Positions 17,484-25,737 of a stretch of 38,396 bases of DNA are shown here, in pieces (positions within the stretch are counted from its first letter, which is position 1; the number at the start of each line of letters is the position of its first letter). The translations under genes and the position numbers were made by a program. Source of the DNA: Cytophagaceae bacterium (GTDB lineage: Bacteria > Bacteroidota > Bacteroidia > Cytophagales > Spirosomataceae); contig JAHEAY010000010.1 in assembly GCA_024642485.1 (NCBI GenBank), positions 1 to 38,396 of the forward strand, in the 5' to 3' direction. Under the pieces are notes generated by a model. That model worked only from the letters and a program-made list of their open reading frames with translations. It made no database searches and had not been told where the DNA came from.

Positions 17484-18299
17484 ATGAAAAAAGTATTGAT
17501 TTTGTGCTTGCTTGCGGTCAATGTATTCGCACAAGGTATTAAAACTCCTGCGCCAAGTCCCGGACAAAGCATCAAGCAAGACTTTTCTTTATCTTCGGTT
17601 GAAGTCAAATATTCCCGTCCTGTAATTAAAGGGCGTAAGATATTTGGTGATGTGGTTCCTTTCGGAAAGTTATGGCGTACTGGTGCGAATGCACCTACGA
17701 GCATCACGTTCGGGGAAGATGTTAAAATTGCAGGTCAGCCTTTAAAAGCGGGTACTTACCAATTGATGACGATTCCTTCTCAATTTTCTTGGGAGATCCT
17801 CTTCAACAAAGGAACGAATGGCGTATTTAATTACAATCCAGCTGAGGACGTTTTAAAGGTAAAGTTGGCAACAACAACCCTAGCTCAATCAGTTGAATCG
17901 TTTTCCATTCAGTTTGCGAATGTGATTGCCAACAAAATGGATTTGGTAATTTCTTGGGAGAAGGTAGCCGTTTCGATACCTATCGAAACAGAAATCGATT
18001 CTAAAATTGCAGCATCCATTGAAAAAGCGATGGCAGCAGACACAAGACCTTATTTTGAATCTGCTTCTTATTATTTTGAGACGGGTCGTGATTTAAAAAA
18101 GGCTTTAGAATGGGTTGGTAAAGCAGTTGAGGCAAATCCATCAGCTTATTGGATCTTGCATTTACAAGCAAAAATTCAGGCGAAGTTGGGCGATAAAGCA
18201 GGCGCCAAAGCAAGTGCTGAGAAATCAATCACCTTAGCCAAAGAAGGTAAGAACGAAGATTATGTGACTTTGAATCTTAAATTGATTCAAAGTTTATAA
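17484..18299 (+). CDS. DUF2911 domain protein with C-terminal helical repeats
   Basis: The 271-residue secreted protein has a signal peptide (KKVLILCLLAVNVFAQ). The DUF2911 domain (about residues 20-165) has typical VEVKYSRPVIKGRKIFG, VPFGKLWRTGANAPTSITF and AGTYQLMTIPS motifs. The C-terminal third contains TPR-like helices (ALEWVGKAVEANPSAYWIL ... LGDKAGAKASAEKSITLAKEG). DUF2911 proteins are common in Bacteroidota and have no established function. It begins six bases after atpG and is closed by a strong hairpin, so it is the last gene of the atpA-atpG transcript. Why it rides with ATP synthase genes is unclear. Confidence 0.88.
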   Translation: MKKVLILCLLAVNVFAQGIKTPAPSPGQSIKQDFSLSSVEVKYSRPVIKGRKIFGDVVPFGKLWRTGANAPTSITFGEDVKIAGQPLKAGTYQLMTIPSQFSWEILFNKGTNGVFNYNPAEDVLKVKLATTTLAQSVESFSIQFANVIANKMDLVISWEKVAVSIPIETEIDSKIAASIEKAMAADTRPYFESASYYFETGRDLKKALEWVGKAVEANPSAYWILHLQAKIQAKLGDKAGAKASAEKSITLAKEGKNEDYVTLNLKLIQSL

Positions 18300-18306
18300 A
18301 TTGAAC

Positions 18307-18314
18307 TAAATTCG
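18307..18314 (+). promoter_or_regulatory. Near-consensus -7 element (TAAATTCG) before hflX
   Basis: TAAATTCG matches TAnnTTTG at all but one position. It lies just before the hairpin at 18318-18349; if it drives hflX, that hairpin would be in the hflX leader. Evidence is weak. Confidence 0.25.
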
Positions 18315-18317
18315 CAT

Positions 18318-18349
18318 AAAAAGCCTTTCTTAACAGGAAGGCTTTTTTT
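18318..18349 (+). terminator. Intrinsic terminator after DUF2911, abutting hflX
   Basis: A stem of about 13 bp (AAAAAGCCTTTCT with AGGAAGGCTTTTT, one G-T wobble, 4-base loop) is followed by a T run to 18349. It is a classical terminator and ends only 10 bases before the hflX start codon. Confidence 0.85.
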
Positions 18350-18359
18350 AGCATTAGAT

Positions 18360-19637
18360 ATGAAGGAAGAATTAGGATTTAGTACGGGAGAAGAACAAGA
18401 AACAGCGGTACTCGTTGCAGTAACGACGCAGAAACAAAATGCGGTTCAAACGGCAGAGTATTTGGCAGAATTAGCCTTCTTAGCATCCACCTCCGGGGTG
18501 GTGACTTTGGCAAGTTTTACTCAAAACTTGGCCAAACCGGACAATCGCACCTATGTGGGTAAAGGGAAGTTGGATCACATCATTGCCTATGTTATTGCCA
18601 AAGACGTGGATATAATCATTTTTGATGACGACTTAAGTCCCTCGCAAGTGCGAAACATCGAATTAACGATTTCCTTATTAGGCAAAGAAATCAAAGTGTT
18701 AGATCGAAGTTTACTTATCTTGAACATCTTTGCACAACGTGCTCAAACAGTTCAGGCGCGTACACAAGTGGAGCTTGCTCAATACCAATATATGTTGCCA
18801 CGTTTAACTCGTATGTGGTCTCACCTTTCCAAACAACGGGGCGGTGTAGGTATGCGTGGTCCAGGTGAAAAAGAATTAGAGACTGACCGAAGGATCGCAA
18901 ATGATCGTATAGCGTTCTTAAAGGACAAATTAACGGCGATTGATAAGCAGTCGTATACCCAACGAAAACATCGGGATCGTATGGTTCGTGTTTCATTAGT
19001 GGGATATACCAACGTGGGTAAGTCGACTTTGATGAAGAAATTAGCGAAGGCAGAAGTCTTTGCGGAGAATAAATTATTTGCGACCGTTGATTCGACCGTA
19101 CGTAAAGTTGTTTGGGATGGAATTCCTTTTTTATTAACTGATACAGTAGGATTTATTCGCAAGCTCCCTACCCTCTTGATTGAGTCCTTTAAATCAACCT
19201 TGGATGAGGTACGTGAAGCAGATGTGTTATTGCACGTTGTGGATATTTCGCATCCCAATTTTGAGGAGCAAATTGAAGTAGTTCAAGGGATCTTAAACGA
19301 AATGGGTGCAGGTGATAAGCCAACGATTTTGGTTTTCAATAAGATAGATCTTTACAACGTGGAAGATGTTTTCTTTGAAGGCGCAGCTGTGGATGAAGAC
19401 GGGAATCCAGAATTGACCAAAATGGAACGTGTTACGCGTTTCTTAAAACAATCACACTGGCAAACGAACACACCCAAAACCGTATTCATTTCAGCAGAAC
19501 AACGCTCAAATTTAGCAGAATTGCGGGAGATGGTCATGGAAATCATTAAAGAAAAACACTTTCAAATTTTCCCGAATTGGTTGGACACCAACCACTTGAT
19601 GGGATATAATGATGGGGTGATACCTGAGGAGAGTTAA
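18360..19637 (+). CDS. hflX: GTPase HflX
   Basis: The 425-residue protein is a ribosome-associated GTPase that can split or rescue stalled ribosomes under stress. It shows the HflX N-terminal domain (PDNRTYVGKGKLDHI, VELAQYQYMLPRLTRMWSHLSKQRGG), the linker motif GMRGPGEKELETDRR and a GTPase domain with G1 GYTNVGKST near residue 216, G3 DTVGFIRKLP and G4 NKID. Length matches the family. The ATG is only 10 bases after a terminator hairpin. Its TAA stop falls inside the first unit of a heptamer tandem array, so the array starts exactly at the end of the gene. Confidence 0.96.
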   Translation: MKEELGFSTGEEQETAVLVAVTTQKQNAVQTAEYLAELAFLASTSGVVTLASFTQNLAKPDNRTYVGKGKLDHIIAYVIAKDVDIIIFDDDLSPSQVRNIELTISLLGKEIKVLDRSLLILNIFAQRAQTVQARTQVELAQYQYMLPRLTRMWSHLSKQRGGVGMRGPGEKELETDRRIANDRIAFLKDKLTAIDKQSYTQRKHRDRMVRVSLVGYTNVGKSTLMKKLAKAEVFAENKLFATVDSTVRKVVWDGIPFLLTDTVGFIRKLPTLLIESFKSTLDEVREADVLLHVVDISHPNFEEQIEVVQGILNEMGAGDKPTILVFNKIDLYNVEDVFFEGAAVDEDGNPELTKMERVTRFLKQSHWQTNTPKTVFISAEQRSNLAELREMVMEIIKEKHFQIFPNWLDTNHLMGYNDGVIPEES

Positions 19638-19686
19638 GAGTTAAGAGTTAAGAGTTAAGAGGTGAGAGGTGAGAGGTGAGAGGTGA
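19631..19686 (+). repeat. Two-block heptamer tandem array (GAGTTAA x4, GAGGTGA x4)
   Basis: Four perfect GAGTTAA units (19631-19658) are followed without a break by four perfect GAGGTGA units (19659-19686), 56 bases in all. The first unit contains the hflX stop codon, and the array ends 37 bases before the Crp-like ATG. Units within each block are identical. Confidence 0.95.
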
Positions 19687-19723
19687 AATTTGTCAATTTA
19701 ATAGTAAATTGCAAACCTCATTT

Positions 19724-20308
19724 ATGAAAGTTGGAGATCGATTTTTATCAAGCGAATATTTCAAGCTCGGTAAATCAAATCAATTCATCGATTGGTTTAT
19801 CAAATTATGCTTTTCCAAAAAAATCAAAAAAGGAGAATTCTTATTAATTGAAGGCGACAAATGCGATAAAATCTACTACGTAGAGAAAGGAATTATTCGC
19901 ATCTTTAGAACAGAAGAATCAAAAGAAATCACAACTTGGTTTGCTAAGGAAGGAGATTTCGTCACTAATGTTAACAGTTTCCATTTTGATAAACCTTCAA
20001 GAGAAAATTTTGAGGCCTTAGAGGATTGCGTCGTTTATGGAACCGATCGTGCAACTTATCGATTTCTGATTGAGAAATCATCAAGTTTTGCCTTATTTTC
20101 CATCCATGAATTATTTTACAATTTGTGTGAATTTGAAAATCAATGTGAATTTTTAAGGTCATTAACAGCCAAGGAACGCATAGATTATATCAGTAAAAAT
20201 TATCCCTATTTGTTAACGCTTGTAAAGAATAAATATTTGTCCTCATTTTTGAATATAGAAACCACATATCTTTCAAAATTATTAGCAAACAAAAAAACCT
20301 CAAATTAA
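19724..20308 (+). CDS. Crp/Fnr family transcriptional regulator
   Basis: The 194-residue protein has a cyclic-nucleotide-binding-type sensor domain (about residues 30-120; KGEFLLIEGDKCDKIYYVEKGIIRIF is the recognisable roll) and a compact C-terminal helix-turn-helix region (KERIDYISKNYPYLLTL ... FLNIETTYLSKLLANKK). The usual cAMP phosphate-binding signature is not evident, so the ligand is unknown. It has more A/T-rich codons than hflX. The frame is open back to a GTG inside the heptamer array (19676), but the ATG at 19724 gives a normal family start. Transcription targets cannot be read from the sequence. Confidence 0.88.
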   Translation: MKVGDRFLSSEYFKLGKSNQFIDWFIKLCFSKKIKKGEFLLIEGDKCDKIYYVEKGIIRIFRTEESKEITTWFAKEGDFVTNVNSFHFDKPSRENFEALEDCVVYGTDRATYRFLIEKSSSFALFSIHELFYNLCEFENQCEFLRSLTAKERIDYISKNYPYLLTLVKNKYLSSFLNIETTYLSKLLANKKTSN

Positions 20309-20382
20309 AAATCTAAGGTTTTGCTTACTCCGTGTTCTATATAATTCCTTTAAGAAATTATCGACAAATTTAATTATAATTC

Positions 20383-20420
20383 AATTAGGAAAACTTGCAA
20401 TTTTACAAGTTTTCCTAATT
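20383..20420. terminator. Long hairpin after the Crp-like gene, probable terminator
   Basis: A perfect 15-bp stem AATTAGGAAAACTTG / CAAGTTTTCCTAATT with an 8-base loop lies 75 bases after the Crp-like stop and upstream of the tRNA. The descending arm is T-rich but is not followed by a long T run, so termination strength is uncertain; the hairpin could work in both directions. Confidence 0.65.
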
Positions 20421-20450
20421 ATTTCATCCCCAATAATAGCATGAGTTTAG

Positions 20451-20458
20451 TATCTTTA
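20451..20458 (+). promoter_or_regulatory. Near-consensus -7 element (TATCTTTA) of the tRNA gene
   Basis: TATCTTTA differs from TAnnTTTG only at the last position and ends 14 bases before the tRNA 5' end, consistent with a very short precursor leader. Confidence 0.35.
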
Positions 20459-20472
20459 TGCACTGTTTAATT

Positions 20473-20544
20473 GGCGCTGTAGTTCAACGGATAGAATAGG
20501 CGTTTCCTAAACGCTAGATGCGGGTTCGATTCCCGCCGGGGCCA
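20473..20544 (+). tRNA. tRNA-Arg (anticodon CCT)
   Basis: A 72-base cloverleaf can be drawn: D stem GTTC/GAAT with loop AACGGATA, anticodon stem GGCGT/ACGCT with loop TTCCTAA (anticodon CCT, reading AGG), a four-base variable region and T arm GCGGG-TTCGATT-CCCGC. The acceptor arms are GGCGCTG and CGGGGCC with discriminator A. They pair except for G4 against G69, and position 6 is a T-G wobble. CCA is not encoded. The mismatch is unusual, but the rest is fully consistent with a tRNA. Confidence 0.93.
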
Positions 20545-20552
20545 CACGAAAA

Positions 20553-20594
20553 TAGACGTTGGACATTGGACTTTAGACGTTGGACGGTGGACCT
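20553..20594 (+). repeat. Degenerate heptamer tandem array (T[AG]GAC + 2 bases, six units)
   Basis: Six consecutive 7-base units, TAGACGT, TGGACAT, TGGACTT, TAGACGT, TGGACGG and TGGACCT, start eight bases after the tRNA. The core T(A/G)GAC is constant and the last two bases vary. The spacing is exactly seven throughout. Confidence 0.85.
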
Positions 20595-20641
20595 CCTAAG
20601 CCGAATCCGAAAATACCTGAAGTAACGAAGGGCGTTCTTAC

Positions 20642-23011
20642 CTAAAGTTTCATTCTGCGCAAACGCAGTGCATTAGAAATCACAGAAACAGAACTAAAGC
20701 TCATGGCTAAAGCAGCCAACATAGGTGAGAGTAAAATCCCAAAATATGGATACAATAAGCCCGCAGCAATAGGAATTCCAATCACATTGTAAGCCAGAGC
20801 AAAGAATAAGTTTTCCTTAATGTTCCGCAAAACTTGTTGGCTTAATTTTCGAGCCTTCGCAATATCTCGCAAATCACCTTTGATCAGCGTAATCTCAGCG
20901 CTCTCCATAGCAACATCCGTTCCAGTCCCCATTGCAATACCAATATCCGCTTGAGTAAGTGCTGGAGCATCATTAATCCCATCTCCAACCATCGCTACTT
21001 TTTTACCTTCTTGTTGTAGACGAATAATTTCATCCAATTTTGCCGCAGGTAACATCTGTGCCTTCCAAGCATCCAAGCCCAAACTTTTGCCTACTAAATC
21101 CGCTGTTTCCTGGTTATCTCCAGTCAACATTATAACAGCAATTTTCGCAGTATGTAATTCTGCTATTGCCTCATAACTTGAAGATTTTATTCGATCACTA
21201 ATGACCATTGCCGCTATAGCAACTTGCTCATTTGCTAAATAAGAAATCGTTTTACCTTGTTTCTGGGCTTCTGCCACTTGTCGAAACAAAGAAACAGGAA
21301 TGTTGATTTTCATTTCTGTTAATAAACGCTGGTTTCCTATGACATAATTTTGACCTTTAATTTGACCTTGTACACCTTTCCCCAACAAAGCCTCAAAATC
21401 ATTCACATCATAAGCGTTTATGCCTAGTTCTTGCGCAAAATGTACACTGGCTTTTGCCAAAGGATGTTCACTTAATCGATTTAATGAATAAATCAATTGC
21501 CAAATTTCCTTTTCTTCCATCGCATCATCTGAAACAAGTAAACGCTCAATTGAAGGCTTACCTTCTGTGAGTGTTCCCGTTTTGTCCACTAACACGGCAT
21601 CGATTTGGGCTAATTGTTCTAAGGCTTCTGCATGTTTAATTAAAATTCCATGTTGAGCACCCTTCCCTACTCCTACCATAACAGACATGGGCGTTGCGAG
21701 CCCCAAAGCACATGGACAAGCAATAATAAGGACAGCTATGGCATTGACGAATGCAAATGAAAATGAATTTGAGTCAGCAACAAAAAACCATATAAGAAAT
21801 GTCAACACCGAACTCAATAAGACCAAAGGAACAAAATAACTCGAAATCGTATCTGCTAATTTTTGAATAGGTGCTTTTGAACTACTTGCCTGATGCACCA
21901 ATTCAATAATTTGAGCCAATAAAGTCTCAGCTCCTACTTTTTGGGTTTGCAATATAAAACTCGAATTTCCATTTATCGAACCAGCCCTAACCAAATCCCC
22001 CTCTGATTTATCTACCGGTATGGGTTCCCCTGATAACATGGACTCATCGACAGAAGCACGCGACCCAGCTTGTAACATTCCATCAACGGGTATTTTTTCA
22101 CCCGGTTTAACCCGAATCAAATCTCCGATCACTATTTGATCAATTGGAACAATATGCTCCTTACCATCACGCAATAAGGTTGCTTCATTGGGGACAAGTT
22201 TAACTAATTCCCGAATTGCTTCATTGGTCTTCCCATGCGCACGCGCTTCAAGTACTTGACCTAATAAGACTAAGGTTAAAATCACTGTTGAAGCTTCAAA
22301 ATAAACGAAAACTGTTCCATGATGCCCTTGAAATTGCACAGGAAACCAATGAGGAAAAATAAGCGCAACCATTGAAAACAACCACGCCGCACCAGCCCCA
22401 ATTCCAATCAACGTAAACATATTCAAATTTCCCGTTTTCAAAGAAATCCAAGTCCGCTCAAAAAACATCCAGGTTGCATAAAAAACAACTGGAAGAGACA
22501 GAACCATTTCAATCCAATTCCAAGTCAACATCGATGCCCACTGGAACAGCGGATTTCCAGGTATCATTTCCGACATCGAAATAAGAAAAATGGGAAGAGT
22601 AAATGCTACGGCAATTGCCAACTTACGACTCAATTGCTGATAGGTCTTTTGATTTTCATCTACTTGACCAGGACGAGCAACCAAATCCATTCCACAAACA
22701 GGGCAATTTCCAGGTTTATCGTATAATTTATCTCCTTCACAATGCATGGGACAATAATATACCGCACCTGCCAAACTAATTTTCGGACTAAACTTTGGAA
22801 GAGGCTTTTGCCCTATGTGGTAATTCCCACCATGCAAAAGCAATGCGTTTTCTAGCTCAGTTAATGAAACATGCCTGTCCGATTCAATAATCGCTTCTGC
22901 TTTTGCTAAATCTACAGTAGCATGTACCCCATCGAGGCTATTCAATGCTTTTTCAACATGTGTACGACAACTATCGCAGCTCATGCCAGAAATAGGATAA
23001 ACGTGTTTCAT
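20642..23011 (-). CDS. copA: Copper-translocating P1B-type ATPase
   Basis: The 789-residue membrane pump exports Cu(I) (possibly Ag) using ATP. In order it shows an N-terminal HMA domain with C12 and C15 (GMSCDSC), a heavy-metal-binding YHS-like motif (YYCPMHC ... [10 protein letters not shown], about residues 88-114), membrane helices, the actuator TGE-type loop (SGEPIPVDK), the transport-site CPC near residue 430, the phosphorylation motif DKTGTLTEG near 473, the HP motif SEHPLA and [10 protein letters not shown] near 675. All catalytic motifs are intact. It is transcribed from its own probable promoter. No CopZ chaperone or CueR/CsoR-type regulator is adjacent. Confidence 0.95.
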   Translation of the reverse strand: MKHVYPISGMSCDSCRTHVEKALNSLDGVHATVDLAKAEAIIESDRHVSLTELENALLLHGGNYHIGQKPLPKFSPKISLAGAVYYCPMHCEGDKLYDKPGNCPVCGMDLVARPGQVDENQKTYQQLSRKLAIAVAFTLPIFLISMSEMIPGNPLFQWASMLTWNWIEMVLSLPVVFYATWMFFERTWISLKTGNLNMFTLIGIGAGAAWLFSMVALIFPHWFPVQFQGHHGTVFVYFEASTVILTLVLLGQVLEARAHGKTNEAIRELVKLVPNEATLLRDGKEHIVPIDQIVIGDLIRVKPGEKIPVDGMLQAGSRASVDESMLSGEPIPVDKSEGDLVRAGSINGNSSFILQTQKVGAETLLAQIIELVHQASSSKAPIQKLADTISSYFVPLVLLSSVLTFLIWFFVADSNSFSFAFVNAIAVLIIACPCALGLATPMSVMVGVGKGAQHGILIKHAEALEQLAQIDAVLVDKTGTLTEGKPSIERLLVSDDAMEEKEIWQLIYSLNRLSEHPLAKASVHFAQELGINAYDVNDFEALLGKGVQGQIKGQNYVIGNQRLLTEMKINIPVSLFRQVAEAQKQGKTISYLANEQVAIAAMVISDRIKSSSYEAIAELHTAKIAVIMLTGDNQETADLVGKSLGLDAWKAQMLPAAKLDEIIRLQQEGKKVAMVGDGINDAPALTQADIGIAMGTGTDVAMESAEITLIKGDLRDIAKARKLSQQVLRNIKENLFFALAYNVIGIPIAAGLLYPYFGILLSPMLAALAMSFSSVSVISNALRLRRMKL

Positions 23012-23036
23012 ACAACAAATAAATCAAGGTGTGAAT

Positions 23037-23044
23037 CAAATATA
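23037..23044 (-). promoter_or_regulatory. Probable -7 element (TATATTTG) for copA
   Basis: The minus strand reads TATATTTG, an exact TAnnTTTG match 25 bases before the copA ATG. No clear metal-regulator operator dyad is seen around it. Confidence 0.5.
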
Positions 23045-23128
23045 CTTGAATTTGCTGATTGTAAAAGACTGATTCTCATCAGGAATCTACCGAGAAAATC
23101 CATTCAAAAAATCATCAAAGCTTATACA

Positions 23129-23143
23129 CGAAGTATCGCGTCT
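23129..23143. repeat. Isolated copy of the palindromic-repeat end sequence
   Basis: CGAAGTATCGCGTCT here is identical over 15 bases to 3203-3217, the right end of the nested repeat element. It sits in the 223-base gap between copA and the FemAB-like gene, with no accompanying hairpin modules. It looks like a fragment of the same dispersed repeat family. Confidence 0.6.
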
Positions 23144-23234
23144 TTATAAATATCACGTAGCATCGAACCACTATATGAAAACGACGGGAACAAAAAACCC
23201 TACTTTTCAGTTAAACCACTGAAAACATCTTGAT

Positions 23235-24359
23235 TTGAATTACAAACATCACATATACCTTCATCCCACAGACTTACCACAATCTTGGGACTCCATTGCC
23301 CAATCGAGTATTTTCTTACAAAAAGAATACCTCACTGCATTAGCATCATCTGAACCTGCAAATGTCAAAAATCTATTTGTTGGCATTTTTCAAAATGATC
23401 TCATGGTTGCGGTCGCATTGATCCAACAAATCGACTTGAACCAATTGCAGACCTTTGGCACACGTGATCATGGTTTAAAAATCAAACTAAGGGATTTCTT
23501 ATTCAAAAACTTTGCTGGCAAATTAACGATTGTTGGGAATAACATGTTGACCGGCCAACACGCCATCGCGTGCTCAGAAGGAACTAATCCAAGCGCGATT
23601 TTGGCATATCTAAAAGAACAGGTTTTACCCGAATTCCCAGGCCAACACATTCATATCTTGAAAGACTTTCCTGAGGAAGAGCTAATCCATTTCCAACAAC
23701 CCATTTTTGCCAAAAGCTTAAAATTCACCTCTCAACCCAGCATGTGTTTTATCACAGAGACTGCGTGGACGAAGGAACAGGATTATGTTGATGCCCTTTC
23801 CAAAAAATACAGAGACCAATACAAACGGGCAAGAAAAAAGGCAGATGGGATCGAAAAACGCCAATTAAGTCTGAGCGAAATTATCGAGCATGAAGAACGA
23901 ATTTACGAATTATATTACCACGTGGCAGAGAACGCACCATTCAACACCTTCTTTTTGGCAAAAAATCATTTCAGCGCCTTGAAAGAAAAAATGGGAGATG
24001 CCTTTCGGTTTTTCGCTTATTTTGAAGCAGGGAAACTCAATGGTTTTAACACGCTTTTCCAACATGAAGATATATTAGAGACTTATTTCTTAGGCTATGA
24101 CCCAAGCATCCAAAAAGAAAAAATGCTCTACCTAAACATGCTTTACGACATGGTTGGTTGCGCCATTGTCAATCAATTCAAGCACATTAATTTTGGTAGG
24201 ACTGCGATGGAAATCAAAAGTTCCATAGGTGCAGTTCCCGTCAACATGTATGGATTCATGGAACATCAATACCCATGGATAAACCGCCATTTAGCCAGCA
24301 TTTTCCGTGTATTAGAGCCCGAGGTTTCTTGGATACAAAGGCATCCGTTTAAAAACTAA
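23235..24359 (+). CDS. GNAT/FemAB-like acyltransferase family protein
   Basis: The 374-residue protein has the two-part look of FemAB/GNAT-like N-acyltransferases: an N-terminal region with SIFLQKEYLTAL, and a C-terminal part with SKKYRDQYKRARKKADG, ENAPFNTFFLAKNHF, FFAYFEAGKLNGFNTLFQ, YLNMLYDMVGCAI and FGRTAMEIKSSIGAVP. The AMEIKSSIGA motif is typical of COG3146-like members. The substrate is unknown; peptidoglycan- or lipid-linked acylation is possible. The frame has no ATG before residue 56, and a stop lies at 23220-23222, so a TTG at 23235 is the likely start. Its 3' end overlaps the convergent CoA-transferase by 11 bases. Confidence 0.75.
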   Translation: MNYKHHIYLHPTDLPQSWDSIAQSSIFLQKEYLTALASSEPANVKNLFVGIFQNDLMVAVALIQQIDLNQLQTFGTRDHGLKIKLRDFLFKNFAGKLTIVGNNMLTGQHAIACSEGTNPSAILAYLKEQVLPEFPGQHIHILKDFPEEELIHFQQPIFAKSLKFTSQPSMCFITETAWTKEQDYVDALSKKYRDQYKRARKKADGIEKRQLSLSEIIEHEERIYELYYHVAENAPFNTFFLAKNHFSALKEKMGDAFRFFAYFEAGKLNGFNTLFQHEDILETYFLGYDPSIQKEKMLYLNMLYDMVGCAIVNQFKHINFGRTAMEIKSSIGAVPVNMYGFMEHQYPWINRHLASIFRVLEPEVSWIQRHPFKN

Positions 24360-25734
24360 TATTCATTTCAGGAACCGTTTCAGAATAGAAAAGTTTTCCT
24401 AAAGTAGCTTCCTGTATTTCCAACAATGAAATTCCAGGTGCCCGCTCAATTAAGCGAAACCCACCCTCAGGCAAAATATCATAAACACCTAATTCTGTAA
24501 TCACGCGAGTCACACAACGAACTCCCGTGAGCGGCAGGTCACAAGTGCTGACCAATTTCGATTTACCCGAAGGCGTCGTTTGCAACATGGCGACAATCAC
24601 CTTATCGGCAGATGCAACTAAGTCCATCGCCCCACCCATTCCTTTAACCATTTTTCCAGGTACTTTCCAGTTGGCCAAATCCCCCCGTTCCGAAACTTCC
24701 ATCCCACCCAAAATCGTCACATCAATGTGATTCCCTCTTATCATGGCAAAACTTTGTTCGGATCCGAAAACGGACCCTCCAGGTGCAACGGTAATCGTTT
24801 GTTTACTCGCATTGATGTAATCTGCATCCTCCGCCCCTTCTTTGGGAAATGGACCTATGCCCAACAAACCATTTTCCGATTGCAAGATAACCTTCATGCC
24901 TTTGGGGATGTGATTCGCTACGCGGGTTGGAATACCGATGCCTAAATTGACATAATCGCCATCCTTAATTTCTTGGGCAAGACGCTTTCCGATAATTTCT
25001 TTCTTAAGATCTTCCGGACTCATTTCCTTGATTTCTTCAGCATCCATTTGGTGCGTCAAATGTTCAATAGGCTTTTGGTAATCCTTCCCCTGAAAAATGC
25101 GATGCACATAAATGCCAGGGGTATGAATTTGATTTGGATCCAAAGTGCCCGCTGGAACTAATTCCTCCACCTCTGCAATGGTTATTTTCCCTGCCATCGC
25201 GACCACAGGGTTGAAGTTTTGCGAAGTACCCTTATAAATTAAATTTCCTTCGGTATCTCCTTTCCAAGCTTTTACAAAAGCATAATCCGCCGTGATGGCT
25301 GTTTCCATCAGGTATTTCTTACCATCAAACTCACGTGTTTCTTTGCCCTCCGCCACTTCCGTCCCCACACCCGCAGGCGTATAAAAAGCGGGAATTCCTG
25401 CGCCACCACATCGAATGCGTTCTGCTAAAGTACCTTGAGGAACCAGTTCGACGGCGAGATGACCTTCCAACATCAATTTTTCGAACAAATGATTTTCGCC
25501 AATGTAGGAACAAATCATTTTCCGAATTTGCTTTTGAGCAATTAGTCGGCCTATGCCAAAGTCTTCCAAACCCGCCTCATTGGAGATGCAGGTTAAATCA
25601 GTTGTATTTCTTTCTAATAAGGCTGAAATAAGATTTTCAGGAACACCTGTCAGACCAAAACCGCCCATGAGAATACTCGAACCCGAAGCGAGATCCTTGA
25701 TAGCCTCTGCAGCATGTGTGAAAACTTTATTCAT
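24349..25734 (-). CDS. Fused 3-oxoacid/acyl CoA-transferase (A and B subunits in one chain)
   Basis: The 461-residue protein joins the two halves of a family I CoA-transferase. The A half (about residues 1-225) has SSILMGGFGLTGVPENLI, NEAGLEDFGIG and the GGAGIPAFYTPAGVGT motif. The B half (about 245-461) has GDYVNLGIGIPTRVANHIP, the SENGLLGIGP motif with the catalytic glutamate near residue 286, and GGAMDLVASADKVIVAM. It should move CoA between succinyl-CoA and a 3-oxoacid such as acetoacetate. The fused layout resembles eukaryotic SCOT, but it has no targeting sequence. It begins three bases after the RND pump stop, although no functional link is obvious. Confidence 0.92.
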   Translation of the reverse strand: MNKVFTHAAEAIKDLASGSSILMGGFGLTGVPENLISALLERNTTDLTCISNEAGLEDFGIGRLIAQKQIRKMICSYIGENHLFEKLMLEGHLAVELVPQGTLAERIRCGGAGIPAFYTPAGVGTEVAEGKETREFDGKKYLMETAITADYAFVKAWKGDTEGNLIYKGTSQNFNPVVAMAGKITIAEVEELVPAGTLDPNQIHTPGIYVHRIFQGKDYQKPIEHLTHQMDAEEIKEMSPEDLKKEIIGKRLAQEIKDGDYVNLGIGIPTRVANHIPKGMKVILQSENGLLGIGPFPKEGAEDADYINASKQTITVAPGGSVFGSEQSFAMIRGNHIDVTILGGMEVSERGDLANWKVPGKMVKGMGGAMDLVASADKVIVAMLQTTPSGKSKLVSTCDLPLTGVRCVTRVITELGVYDILPEGGFRLIERAPGISLLEIQEATLGKLFYSETVPEMNISF

Positions 25735-25737
25735 ATA

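Noticed and set aside
20473-20544. tRNA pseudogene
   Set aside because: One acceptor mismatch and one wobble are odd, but the anticodon, D and T arms are intact and a near-consensus promoter precedes it, so a working tRNA is more likely.
19631-20594. CRISPR array
   Set aside because: The repeats are 7-base units with no spacers, and no cas genes are nearby.
23175-23219. A short plus-strand frame starting with ATG before the FemAB-like gene
   Set aside because: It is only 14 codons long, is not in frame with the next gene and shows no recognisable sequence.
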